Shown: positions 9,702 to 19,573 of the stretch, in pieces
How positions within the stretch are numbered: position 1 is the stretch's first letter
Layout of the letters: each line of letters opens with the position of its first letter
DNA from: Tricholoma matsutake
Lineage: Eukaryota; Basidiomycota; Agaricomycetes; Agaricales; Tricholomataceae
Direction: 5' to 3'
DNA length: 64,000 bases
Assembly (NCBI GenBank): GCA_026075535.2
Contig: AP026548.1
Coordinates: forward strand, 6,510,001-6,574,000
Program-made: the position numbers and the translations under genes
The notes under the pieces: generated by a model
Databases searched by the model: none
Told to the model about the DNA's origin: nothing
Seen by the model: only the letters and a program-made list of their open reading frames with translations

Positions 9702-11543
9702 GGGTCAACAATTTATAATGCGGGGCTCGATCGCAGTCCGCGGAGCAGGATACAAACTTGGGTACTACTATAACTACGCTTCCCCTCACCCATATCCTAC
9801 CCAGGTCCTCGTTTTAGCCACTTTAGGCGGGCAGTGCCACAGACGTTGGCCTCTCAGCCAGGAAAGGCAATAATCTGGAGGGGGGGACCCCCTCCCGAAG
9901 CTAGCCATTAGATCGTCAGCTGGTGCGAAGCGGTCCCCCGGCCACATATCCAACCAAAGTCAGATCAGGCGCAGTGGTGTCAATTCACCGTAAATCCCCC
10001 CTTGCGGGAGGAATAACCATCCGCATACTCCCAGCCAACGAGGATTGACCACCCCAGACGAACGAGGTGGACCATCACCGTGTCATGCACGAGTAACAGT
10101 AATGTGGCAGCTGGTTGTTCACCTGGTTATTCACCGGAACTGCCATAAGCAGGGGGCCAAAGCCCCCCTCGAGCAAATGCACTGCCAGCACATGCACTCG
10201 ATAGCAATTTCCCCCCCGCAGCGGGGAGAACGTAAAGGGTAGCGACATTTGTCACCAACCCGACAACAGCCAGCAGACTGGCGGTGATGGGTGTGGAGCG
10301 GAATGCCCCACACAAGTAGCAGCACGGCCATCTGTGATGATGACGGCACTGTACTGGGAACGAGGGTTCCCCAGATTGGAGCTCTGCTAGAGCTGTTGGC
10401 ATCGCCACACAGGAAGCTGGTACAGCTGCCAGAGGTGTAGGATCGTTGGAACGATCGTCTCTGGTTGTCCGCTTGGGCATCCGGAGCAAGTTAGTACTGG
10501 TATATGATGCAAGTGATCGAAATACGCAGCGTGCAGTGTAAGTGAGGGCCTCCTGCCTAGCAAGAGAGTCCACGTAGTCGTCAGGGTCGGGGAGGTCCTC
10601 CCCAGCCCACAGATCTCAAACTGCCTAGGGCAGCTGCTACCTCCAGTTCGTTCTGTGAGAACTGGGTGTCGTAGTCTTGGGCATCATCACCAACGATGTC
10701 ACCCGTAATCAAGGTGGGGTCGTGAAGGCCCCAGCGTGTGGTTTGGTCTCTGTTCAGCCGTTTGGGCATTGAGAGTGAGTTAGCACAGGTAAATGACGAT
10801 AACAGTCGAAATACGTAGCGTAAGGTCGATAACAGATGGCCCCTTATCTCAGTTCCAGGTCCACCCGATACAGCCTCCAAACACTCCGAGGGGGCGAACA
10901 GGCCACGCATCCTGTTGCCTGGTGGGAGAAGATTGAACCCGGGTCATAACACCCTAAAAGAGTGAGCACCGGAGGTAGAGAGTTGGTGGTGAGTAGCGGC
11001 CACCAGAGCGTCGACCTAGCTGTCAGGGGGCACCATCGCCCGGCCCCTTTTAATGATGGTGTATTCCAACGGGTAGTCAGTGTAGCATGTCTCTAGTAAT
11101 AGAAACTCACAGAGCATGGAGGCTGGGAGCCTCCCAGACGGCCAGCAGTCCAGTAAGAATGTCCTTCCCCCTAAGCCAGACCTCCCCCAGCTAAACAAGC
11201 GCTTCTACTTGGGCGAGCATTGAAGCAGGCATCCCACACCCGCTCTAAGCCCCCATAGGGACCCAGACTACTCTTTCATAGACATCACTCACCTAGCCAG
11301 GATCCTCGAAGCCAAGGGGAACAAGACAGATAGCAGTCACTGTTGGAAACAATGACCGAGACATCCCCGGAGATCGGATGGACGGATCTCTTAGCAAATC
11401 AGGGCAAGCCTGGAGACGCCGAGAGCGTTCGTGATGGTGAAATCCGATCGAAAATCGGACAAAAATTGAAGTGTCGACGTCGCGTGCAACGTTGAGCAGA
11501 GGTGTTTACCACTATTTATGGTGGTTGTAACAAGTCAAGGAGC
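9675..11543 (-). mobile_element. NA-3: short-subfamily NA element (1869 bp) nested in LINE-A ORF1
   Basis: Poly(T) 9675-9701, tail TTGACCC type, 5' end at 11543. The duplication GTAGGAGAGCCTC (9662-9674 and 11545-11557) is exact. It belongs to the approximately 1.86 kb subfamily with a rearranged ORF, nearly the same as NA-6, NA-7 and NA-10. The 3' UTR and the leader (10911-11543) hold nothing else recognisable besides the conserved leader hairpins. Confidence 0.92.
10127..10910 (-). pseudogene. Broken NA ORF of the short subfamily
   Basis: The true start is the ATG near 10769 (MPKRLNRDQTT), giving about 60 codons that match the NA protein N-terminus (GDIVGDDAQDYDTQ) before a frameshift (SVGWGGPPRP, stop). 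Downstream, in the original frame, DSLARQEA is followed by sequence resembling the untranslated leader and a second start (MPKRTTRDDRS). This is joined to the C-terminal Pro/Arg part and lacks the conserved WRQMAWELFTTTW block. The same arrangement occurs in three other copies, so it was amplified in this form and did not decay locally. Confidence 0.8.
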
Positions 11544-11862
11544 TGTAGGAGAGCCTCTTTGGGTCCTGTGAGGGCCCACTGAGGGTGCATTCTGTGTGGA
11601 TCTGCGGCTCGAAGAGAGCCGCAGGGAGTCAATTGGATCGTCGCCAGGAGTTCTGGGCGTACCGGATCTGGAAGGTCTCCCCTCGTCCATCGCTTCACCC
11701 GATCTCCCCCCTTTTCTCGAGTATGATTCTGACATGCGCTGGTAAGACGCTGGTTATACCGGATCGCTAAGATCGAGGACGGATTGAGCTACAAAAGTAA
11801 GAAACAGTGTCGACGAAGTTTTTTGTGGCTGTGCACGTCACGGTAAGAAGACAAGAAGCAAC

Positions 11863-12375
11863 GGCACACCCGGTTCTCGGATCCGGCGTATCGTGGTCGG
11901 CATTTCTACCAACTCAAAGGAGTAGGCGGAAAACCGGTACTACCCTCGACTCACAAAGGTGGGCCTTGGCTGAAAGTAATGGGAAACAACACTTCATTGA
12001 CTTCCCATTCAACTCGCATGATCACTGGCCATGCTCCTATAGGGGAGTATCGTCAACGTCTATCCCTCGATGGGGAATACCAATGCTGGTGCCTTGGCCC
12101 TGACATACAAACTCGGGATCATCTGCTACGCGTCTGCCCTAAGGTGGATCGCAAAGAAACTCGTGCCAGCCCAGACTCCGTCGAAGGCTTCCACGAATTC
12201 ATGGACAATAATCCTGTACTAGGATCGTTCAACTCACTTGCGTGGGATCCAGGATAGGTTGTGCGCGCAGGGCGTATGACCCTCGTCTGGTTCTGGCTAG
12301 TGTTATCGGTATGTCCGGGTGGCCGCAGGGCACCAGACGAGTCCGTTAACCCTCATAAAGGGGGCCCACCCATGG
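11863..12375 (+). pseudogene. LINE-C ORF2 3' end and 3' UTR (right piece)
   Basis: Plus-strand continuation of the LINE-C ORF2: the frame is open from the duplication at 11863 through the CxC..H..C knuckle (CWCLG..DHLLRVC) to the stop at 12257. About 118 bp of 3' UTR follow, ending at CATGG where the poly(T) of NA-4 begins. The rest of the LINE-C 3' UTR and its poly(A) are not found further right. The fragment is not functional. Confidence 0.85.
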
Positions 12376-14083
12376 TTTTTTTTTTTTTTGGATCAGAATT
12401 TATAACGCGGGGCTCGAACGCAGTCCGTGGAGCAGGGTACAAACTTGGGTACTACTTTATCTATGTGTTCCCCTCGCCCATCTCCCACTCAGGTCCCTGT
12501 TTTAACCGCTTTAGGCGGGCAGTGCCACAGACGTTGGCCTCTCAGCCAGGAAAGGCAATAATCTGGAGGGGGCGCCCCCCCCTCCCGAAGTTAGCCATTA
12601 GATAGCCCCCTGGAGCAAACGGTCCCCCAGCCACATGTCCGACCGAGGCCAGACTAGGCACAGCAGTGTTAATTCACCGTAAATCCCCCCTTGCAGGAGG
12701 AATAACCGTCTGCGTTTTTCCAGCCAATGAGGATTGACCACCCCAGACAAATGAGGTGGACCATCACCGTGTTGTGCACGAGTGACAGTAATGAGGCGGG
12801 TGGTTGTTCACCTGGTTATTCACCGTGACCGCCGTAAGTAGGGGGCCAAGACCCCCCTCGAGCAAATGCACCCATGTGCATGCACTCGATTTTTTTTTTT
12901 TTTTTTTTTTTGGGTCAAAAATTTATAACGCGGCGCCCGATCGCAGTCCGCGGTAGAGACATACAAACAGAGTACACTATGCCCAGCCCAAGTCCTCCTC
13001 CTGCTGATCTTCGCACCAACCACCTGGATAGCTGCAATGACCACTAAGGGGGCCCCCTTTATCGAGTAAACGGACTTGCCAGTGGTGGTGTACCGACAAC
13101 CCAGACTTGACGATGTCGTGTTCCCCGAATCCCTACGGGTATGATTGCAAGATTTAGGGGAAATTGCCACCCCGACGTGAGCCTCTCAGCTCGGAAAGGA
13201 GGGCGCAGTCAGCGTTCAAGCTGTAGCGCGCAACCGACAGTGGATCTGAAAGCGCTCGGGCGCCTCCCCAAACCGATACCTAGTTTTGTGTCCCCCCTCC
13301 CTGACAGTCGCTCCTGAACACGGGTGGGCCCCCTTTATGAGGGTTAACGGACTCGTCTGGTGCCCAACGGCCACCCCGACATACCGATAACACTAGCCAG
13401 AACCAGACGAGGGTCATATGCCCTGCGCGCACAACCTATCCTGGATCCCACGCAAGTGAGTTGAACGACCCTAGTGCTGGGTTGTTGTCCATAAATTCAG
13501 TGAAGCCTTCGACAGAGTCTGGGCTTGCACGAGTCTCTTTGCGATCCACCTTGCGGCAGACGCGTAGTAAGTGGTCTCGAGTTTGTATCTCGGGGCCAAG
13601 ACACCAACATTGGTATTCCCCGTCAAGGGATAAACGCTGACGATACTCCCCTATAGGAGCATGGCCAGTAATCATACGAGTCGAACGGGAGGTCAGCGTA
13701 GTGTTGCCTCCCATTGCTTTCAACCATGGCCCACCTTTGTGAGTCGAGGGTAATACCGGTTTTCCACCAACTCCTTTGAGTTGGTAGAAGTGCCGACCAC
13801 GATACGCCGGATCTGCGAACCGGGTGTGCCAATCCTTACAAACGGCCTTTTCGACCTGGTTTTTAAGGTAATCTAAAGACGTCCGCGGGCGCGCGCTCCT
13901 TGACTTGTTACAACCACCATAAACAGTGGTAAACACCTCTGCTCAACGTTGCATGCGACGTCGACACTTCAAATTTCGTCCGATTTTCGATCGGATTTCA
14001 CCATCACGAACGCTCTCGGCGTCTCCAGGCCTGCCCTGATTTGCTAAGAGATTCGTCCATCCGATCTCCGTGGATGCCCCGGT

Positions 14084-14100
14084 CATTGTTTTTGACAATG
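14084..14100 (+). promoter_or_regulatory. Conserved leader hairpin of NA elements
   Basis: CATTGTTTTTGACAATG folds into a 6-bp stem with a 5-nt loop in the leader RNA. NA-1, NA-8 and NA-11 carry CACTGT..ACAGTG at the same place (minus strand 1001-1017, 57490-57506, 56079-56095), a paired T:A to C:G change. NA-6 at 21714-21730 has one side changed, giving a G:U pair. Paired changes indicate a real RNA structure; its role is unknown. Confidence 0.6.
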
Positions 14101-14675
14101 GCTGCTATTCATCTCATTCTCCTGGGCTTCGAGGATCCTGACTAGGTGAGTGTTGTCTATGAAAGAGTAGTCTAGGTCCCTCTGGGGGCTTAGAGTGGGT
14201 GTGGGATGCCCGCTTCAACGCTCGCCCAAGTCGTCACACTCGTCTAGGTGGGGGAGGTCTGGCTTAGGGAGGAGGGACACTATCACTGGACTGCTGGTCG
14301 TCTGGGAGGCTACCAGCCTCCATGCTGTGTGAGTTTCTACATCTAGAGACATGCTACACTGACTACCTATTGGAATACACCATCGTTAAAAGGGGCCGGG
14401 CGATGGTGCCCCCTGGTGGCTAGGTCGACGCTCTGGTGGCCGCTATTCACCACCGACTCTTTACCTCCGGCACTCACACCCTTGAGGTGTTTGGAACCGG
14501 GTTCAATCGTCCCTCCCTATCGGCAGCAGGATTTGCGGCCTGTCTGCCCCCTCGGAGCGTCTGGAGGCTGTGTCGGGTGGACCCGGAATTCAGATAAGGG
14601 ACCGTCTGTTATCTTTATCACGCTACGTATCTTGACTTCTACCGTCATCTACTAGCACTAATACACTCACCCTCA

Positions 14676-15500
14676 ATGCCCAAACGGCGAACTAGAGGCC
14701 AACCACCACATCGGGGTCTACGCGACCCCATTTTGATCACGGGCGACATCTTTGATGATGACGCCCAAGACTACGACACCCGGTTCGTGCAAGACGAATC
14801 GGAGGTAGCAGCTGCTTTCAAGGCAGCTAGAGATCTATGGGCCGGGGAAGACCTCTCCGACCCTAACGATGATGACGACGACGAGTCTCTTGCCATGCAA
14901 GAGGCTCTTCTTTTTGCCGAGGGGGGGCCTAGGCTTTCCTCAAGGAAAACGATCGATCGTGTACGATGGGCACTTGGTGTCGACGTCGAACACAAGCGCT
15001 GGGTTCGTAGCCTCCCGAAGGAGGATATATTTTCACAGGAGCTCGGCATCGCTGAGCTCCTCTATCCTGAGGCATCCACTGCCCCACCACCGCCTTGGCC
15101 CCCCATCCCTGAGTTGGTGGAGGACGAAGTGCCGTTATCTAGGGATCTGGAAATCGAAGCCACCTCCGATGCCATGTTACATTTACTGGACATGATGACC
15201 TCCTTTGTAGGTACCGTCCGTGTGTCTGCGGTTCCTCTCAACGACAGGAACTCTTGGCGTCAGATGGCGTGGGAGCTCTTCACCACCACCTGGCAATTCT
15301 CAGGGAGCATGATGGAGTCGCTTCGTGCAGCATCGGCTCCCCTCGACCTTACGTCTCTGGCAGCCTTCCAGGCTTCCTATGCGGCGATGCAGGCGGCTCA
15401 GTCTGCCCCACCAGCGGCTGAGCCTCCAACCGAGGAACCCTTGTCCTCGGAACGGCGTCGACGTCCTCACGGCCCCCGCCAACGACCACGCCGAGCTTGA
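14676..15500 (+). CDS. NA-encoded protein, MPKRR type, 274 aa, function unknown
   Basis: Intact ORF; the start MPKRRTRGQPPHRG sits in the same context (CTCAATGCCC) as in other copies. Layout: basic N-terminus, GDIFDDDAQDYDTRF, an acidic run of six Asp near 73-79, QELGIAELLYPE near 124, proline segment and IPELVEDEVPLS, conserved block FVGTVRVSAVP..NSWRQMAWELFTTTW near 200-225, LDLTSLAAFQASYAA, Arg-rich tail. No known family is recognised and there are no catalytic motifs of RT, protease or nuclease. Against the 269 aa copy at 1862-2671 many codon differences in the conserved block are silent, so protein selection is likely. It may assist NA RNA in packaging or nuclear entry (inference only). 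Confidence 0.82.
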   Translation: MPKRRTRGQPPHRGLRDPILITGDIFDDDAQDYDTRFVQDESEVAAAFKAARDLWAGEDLSDPNDDDDDESLAMQEALLFAEGGPRLSSRKTIDRVRWALGVDVEHKRWVRSLPKEDIFSQELGIAELLYPEASTAPPPPWPPIPELVEDEVPLSRDLEIEATSDAMLHLLDMMTSFVGTVRVSAVPLNDRNSWRQMAWELFTTTWQFSGSMMESLRAASAPLDLTSLAAFQASYAAMQAAQSAPPAAEPPTEEPLSSERRRRPHGPRQRPRRA

Positions 15501-18500
15501 AGAAGAGGATCTCCCCTTCTCTTCACCGCCCACCAGGGCTGTTGTCGGGATGGTGACAATAGGTCGCCACCCTCTACCTTCCCCCCACTGCGGGGGGGAT
15601 GATGTCACCGAGTGCATGCTCATAGTAGCATTTGCTCGAGGGGGGGGCTTCGACCCCCTACCTACAGTAACTCCGGTGAATAACCAGTTACGGCAGTTCC
15701 GGTGAATAACCAGCTGCCTCGTCACTGTCACTTGTGCGTCGACACAGTGATGGTCCACCTCACTCACCTGGGGTGGTCAATCCTCGTTGTCTGGTGAAAG
15801 ACGGTTAATCTTCCCGCAAGGGAGGATTTACGGTGAATTGACACTGCTTGCGCCTGATCTGACTTCGGTCAGATATGTGGCCGGGGGGACCGAGGCAGCA
15901 CCAGATGGCGAACTAACGGCTAGCCTTTGTAGGGGGGGCCCCTCCCCTACAGATTATTGCCTTTCCTGTCTGAGAGGACAACGCTGGTACGCCCGCCGTA
16001 ACGTGGCTTCTGCAAGGGACCTGGTGTGGGATGTGGACATAGGGAATGCGTAGTCTTAGTAGTACCTTGTTTGTATCTTGACCCGCGGACTGCGATCGAG
16101 CCCCGCGTTATAAATTGTTGACCCAAAAAAAAAAAAAAAAAAAAAAAGACGTCCGCGGGTGTCTGCCCACGGAGATCTTGGTAGATGTAGCTACATCATG
16201 AGCCATCTTGTGTACGTTCCACTCGAGTTTCGAGGGGACATGCCAGAATGTAACGTTTCTCTCCTCGTCCCCAGCTAGCCAGGGACGAAGGGAGCGACAA
16301 GCGTCCAGGGCAAAGATTTGCCCAGAATGTGGTTTAGGATCAATTAGGGACTTGATGCCCGTAGTAGAATCCGAAAAGATCACCAACTTTTGGCATCCCC
16401 TGCTGCACGCAGTGGACACGCCTAGTTGGAGAGCGAAAAGTTCGACTTCCGGGGGGGTTCTCCTCCCAGAGGCTGAGACAACGCGATCCACCTGTTCTCC
16501 CTGTCCAAAGACAAGAGCGCAAGCGACCGCTTGAAATTTGGCATCTGTGGGCACCGAAGCGTCCACTGCAACGACGAGAGTGTCGTCCTCAACCTGGGCA
16601 GAAGCCCAGGCCTTATCGAGGTCACTCCTGTAAGTGTTCCTCGCTCCATCTTCCTTAGAGGTGAGGCGATGAGAGGAGAAGCGAGTGGGGAATAAGTCCT
16701 TCACTCTGTTTCCAGGTGTTTTCTTCCCCAAAGGGGTCAAATTCATCGCCTGGTACGAGGGCCAGAGCTGCAGCTGAGGCGACAGATGGGCCTTGCAAGT
16801 TAAGTGTGTCGAGCACGTTCCCCCCCCAGAGACCTAGCTCATGAGAGTGGGTGGTGCCAACGTGATTGGGCCCTAAGATCGCTCGTAGGGGGTGTGATGG
16901 AGCCAATAGGGGGGTTCTGAATACCCCTCTATCGACTAGACGACGCAGTAACAGCTGCATAGGCAACAGTCCTGCGATACTCTCCAAACCACCAATGGGG
17001 GTGGTACGGAATGCACCAAGGATCCAGCGAGCAGCGATGGACTGCACCTGGGCCAATGTTTTGATGACACCCTTGACGCGAGCGCCTTTGAAGTGCCAGA
17101 GTCTCAGTCCGTATGTCATGATAGGCACAACACACGAGCGGTACAAGAGGCGCTTCTGCATAGGGGACAGCCCTCTGACAGAATTACCGAGCATTCCCAT
17201 CGCCCTCGCAGTGGTGAGGGCTTTGGTGGAGTAGAATCGCGTGTGCTCCTTGAAGGAGAGTTTGCGATCGAAGAAGAATCCGAGGTACCTCCAGGTAACC
17301 TTGGGCTTGAGAGGGGTGTTGCCCGTGTAGGGGGCAAAGCCAAGGTCGATAGGCAGGGGGGTGAACCTCCTCGCCCTTGAAAAGTGAAATATTTCGGACT
17401 TGTCATGTTCAAGGACAAGTCCGAGGGAGGTGAACGCCTGGAAGATCCAGCCATACGCTTTCTTGAGAAGGGGGAGGTTATCCTCCAACTGTGAAGAGCG
17501 GGCGATGAGGGTACCATCGTCCACATAGGACATGAGATCGACATCTCTGCCGACTTCGCTTCTTCTGAAGAGTTTCATGATGGGCGTCAAATATAACGCC
17601 AATAGGACAGGGGACAAAGCAGAGCCTTGACCCACTCCCACATTGGCTGCAAAGGAGCCAGATGAGAAAGCGTTCCATTTGTAGGTCGTTTTGCGACCAA
17701 CAAGGTATGAGCGGAAGAAGTTCACCACTTGTGCAGGGAACCCCGACCGAGAAATGATCTCCAACAGAACTTGGTGGTTCAAGGAGGGGAAGAATTGAGC
17801 GATGTCGAAAGCGACAACGCTCGTTTTGAGCCCCTTGGCCCATCCTGCTCTGACCAGGTGGGTAAGGTAGATACCTGCATCCTCAGTGGAACGCTGGGTG
17901 ACGCCTCCAAATTGGTTTTGTTCGAAAGCCTCGTGTGCGACACCGTCGAATTGAAGTCGCCTTGACAACATCTTTTCGACTAATTTGCCCAGAGTGTTCA
18001 GAAGCACAATGGGCCTGAACGACTTAGGGGTAGAATAGTTAGGTTTCCCTGGCTTCGGGATGATGACCGACAGGGACTCCTTAAAGTGATCTGGCCAGTG
18101 GCCAGCGGTGATGCACGCCTCAGCAATGCGGGTGATAAGCCCTGCCACTTCTGGGTTGCTACACCAGTGTTTTAGGTGCGACCACATAACATGATCGGGA
18201 CCTGGAGCGGAGCAGAAAGAGCACGCGTTTAGCGCTTCTTTCATTTCCGTAACGGAGAACGAGATCCAGGCCCTTTCAGGCACCAGATCAAGATCATCGA
18301 GAATGCTCAGATCGACTACTCGATCTGAGGCAGCATTATAGGACCCATCAAGGGCAGCCCAAAGGGAGTCCAGATCATTACAAGGTTCTCCCCGATAAGA
18401 GATTGCCTCGTATGACGGGAGGTTACGTTGACGAGTCCAAGACATCAAGTCCCAGGGTCGTCTGTTCATCGTAGCCACTTCCTGGATACGGTCGTCGAAA

Positions 18501-19573
18501 AAGTCACGCTTTGCATGTCGCATGACTTTCCTATAGAGCTTCCAGTCTCCCTCGTCTCGAGAGGCTCTGTAAGCGTCTAGGGCACCACTGCACTCGTCTG
18601 TCCACCAGCCTTTGGACGACTTGCCGAGGCGGGATTCCTTGGCATGGTTTTCCCATGCCTTGTTTAAGATCGTTGATATCGCCGAAACGACCTTATCGAT
18701 CTCTGCCAACGTATCTCCATGCCAATTTAGCCACGGAGTTAAAGCGGAGGAGACAGCATCCTGATAAGATGCTTCCTCTTCGGATCCTTTTTTGATGGAC
18801 CACTTGGTGACCAGAACCAAAGATCCCGGGCCAGGTAGTACTAACATCAGCGGGGCGTGGTCAGACGTTCCCCTGGCTTCAGGTACGATCTCGCAATACA
18901 GTACAAATCTAAGATCTGTAGGTATGAACATCAGGTCGATCACCATGGGGTGAAAGCCCTGTTGTGGGGGAAAGTGGGTGGGGCCCTCCACTACTGGTAG
19001 AGCCCTAGTCAGGCCTAATGCCATGGCCGTTTCCACTAAGTGGTCAGCATGGATAGAGTGTTCAGGCCCCTGGGGGTCCCAGGAAGCGTGCCTCACGTTA
19101 AAATCGCCACACATGAAGTGTAGTCGTGGGATCATCATGACGTTCTCAAATAAGAGCATGATGGCCGAATGTTGGCTATCCGAGTATACGTTAGCGAGTA
19201 GCATGACGTCCTCCCCTATTCCCAGTGAGAACAGGAGGATGTCTCGATCGTCGATCAGATCTCGCCTGAGACCTGGTCTTAAGTTAGCGATGCTGTTCGC
19301 AAAATAGACAGCAACGCGTGGGGGGGAGTCGATACCCGAGGGGCGCACTAACGTTCCCCAATTGGGGCTCATTGGTGCACCTATAACTTCCTCCCCTTCC
19401 CTGTTGTGGGCAGAAGGGGCGTATCTTATCAGTCGCCAAGGTGGCTCTTGAATGAAAAGCAAATCGTAATCATCTACGAAATCAGCCAGTAAAGAGTCCA
19501 TGTATCCCCAGTTACGGTTAACATTTTGACTAAATATACGTAACGATGGGGTAGATCTAAGCCTGTCCCTCAT

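Larger units (their letters stand above)
7948..11735 (-). pseudogene. LINE-A ORF1 (Gag-like), split by NA-3
   Basis: ORF1 starts at ATG 11735 (MSESYSRKGGRSGEAMDEG), runs to about 11558, is interrupted by NA-3 (9675-11543) within the RGSPTPSP segment, and continues 9674-7948. Apart from the insertion its frame is open. It keeps the cysteine knuckle C-x2-C-x4-H-x4-C (CQRCWKWGHPTPAC) and two further C-x2-C-x3-H groups. It ends two codons early because the CGA of the other copies is TGA here. This protein type binds element RNA to form the RNP. The insertion makes it non-functional. Confidence 0.9.
3525..11859 (-). mobile_element. LINE-A: autonomous non-LTR retrotransposon, interrupted by NA-3
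   Basis: Poly(T) at 3525-3549 is followed by the 3' tail (..TTGACCC complement). The element then holds an about 520 bp 3' UTR, ORF2 (4072-7941), ORF1 (7948-11735 with an insertion), an about 125 bp leader and a 5' end near 11859 (GCTTCTTGTCTTCTTAC). Without NA-3 it is about 6452 bp, matching the other full-length copies. The duplication GGCACACCYGGTTC at 3511-3524 and 11863-11876 places it inside LINE-C ORF2. The 3' UTR (3550-4071) contains no ORF of its own that I would support. Confidence 0.93.
13895..16147 (+). mobile_element. NA-5: full-length NA element (2253 bp) nested in LINE-B ORF2
   Basis: The 5' end GCTCCTTGACTTGTTAC is at 13895 and poly(A) at 16125-16147. The duplication AAAGACGTCCGCGGG is at 13875-13889 and 16145-16159. 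The leader (13895-14675) contains the ACCAC..GTGGT hairpin, a TCCGAT..ATCGGA hairpin (13978 onward) and CATTGTTTTTGACAATG at 14084-14100. The ORF is at 14676-15500. The 3' UTR (15501-16124) has G- and C-runs but no gene. This is the least damaged MPKRR-type copy with the TTGTTGACCC tail. Confidence 0.93.
13436..19573 (-). pseudogene. LINE-B ORF2 (APE-RT-RNase H), frameshifted and split by NA-5
   Basis: It starts at ATG 19573 directly after the ORF1 TAA. APE (QNVN, GDFN, SDHAPL) and RT (YVDDG) motifs are intact up to about residue 955. There a 2-nt loss near 16716-16722 (CAGGTGTTTTC against CAGGTGTGTTTTC in other copies) shifts the frame. The RNase H region is readable in the other frame to 16160. 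NA-5 interrupts at TSLDYLKNQ, and the last part (CCHC, stop) lies at 13436-13874. It is inactive as it stands, although every segment is present. Confidence 0.92.

Noticed and set aside
16108..16146. Reading frames through poly(A)/poly(T) giving Lys or Phe runs (also 3525, 9675, 30646, 54033)
   Set aside because: They are artefacts of frames running from one element into another across the tail.
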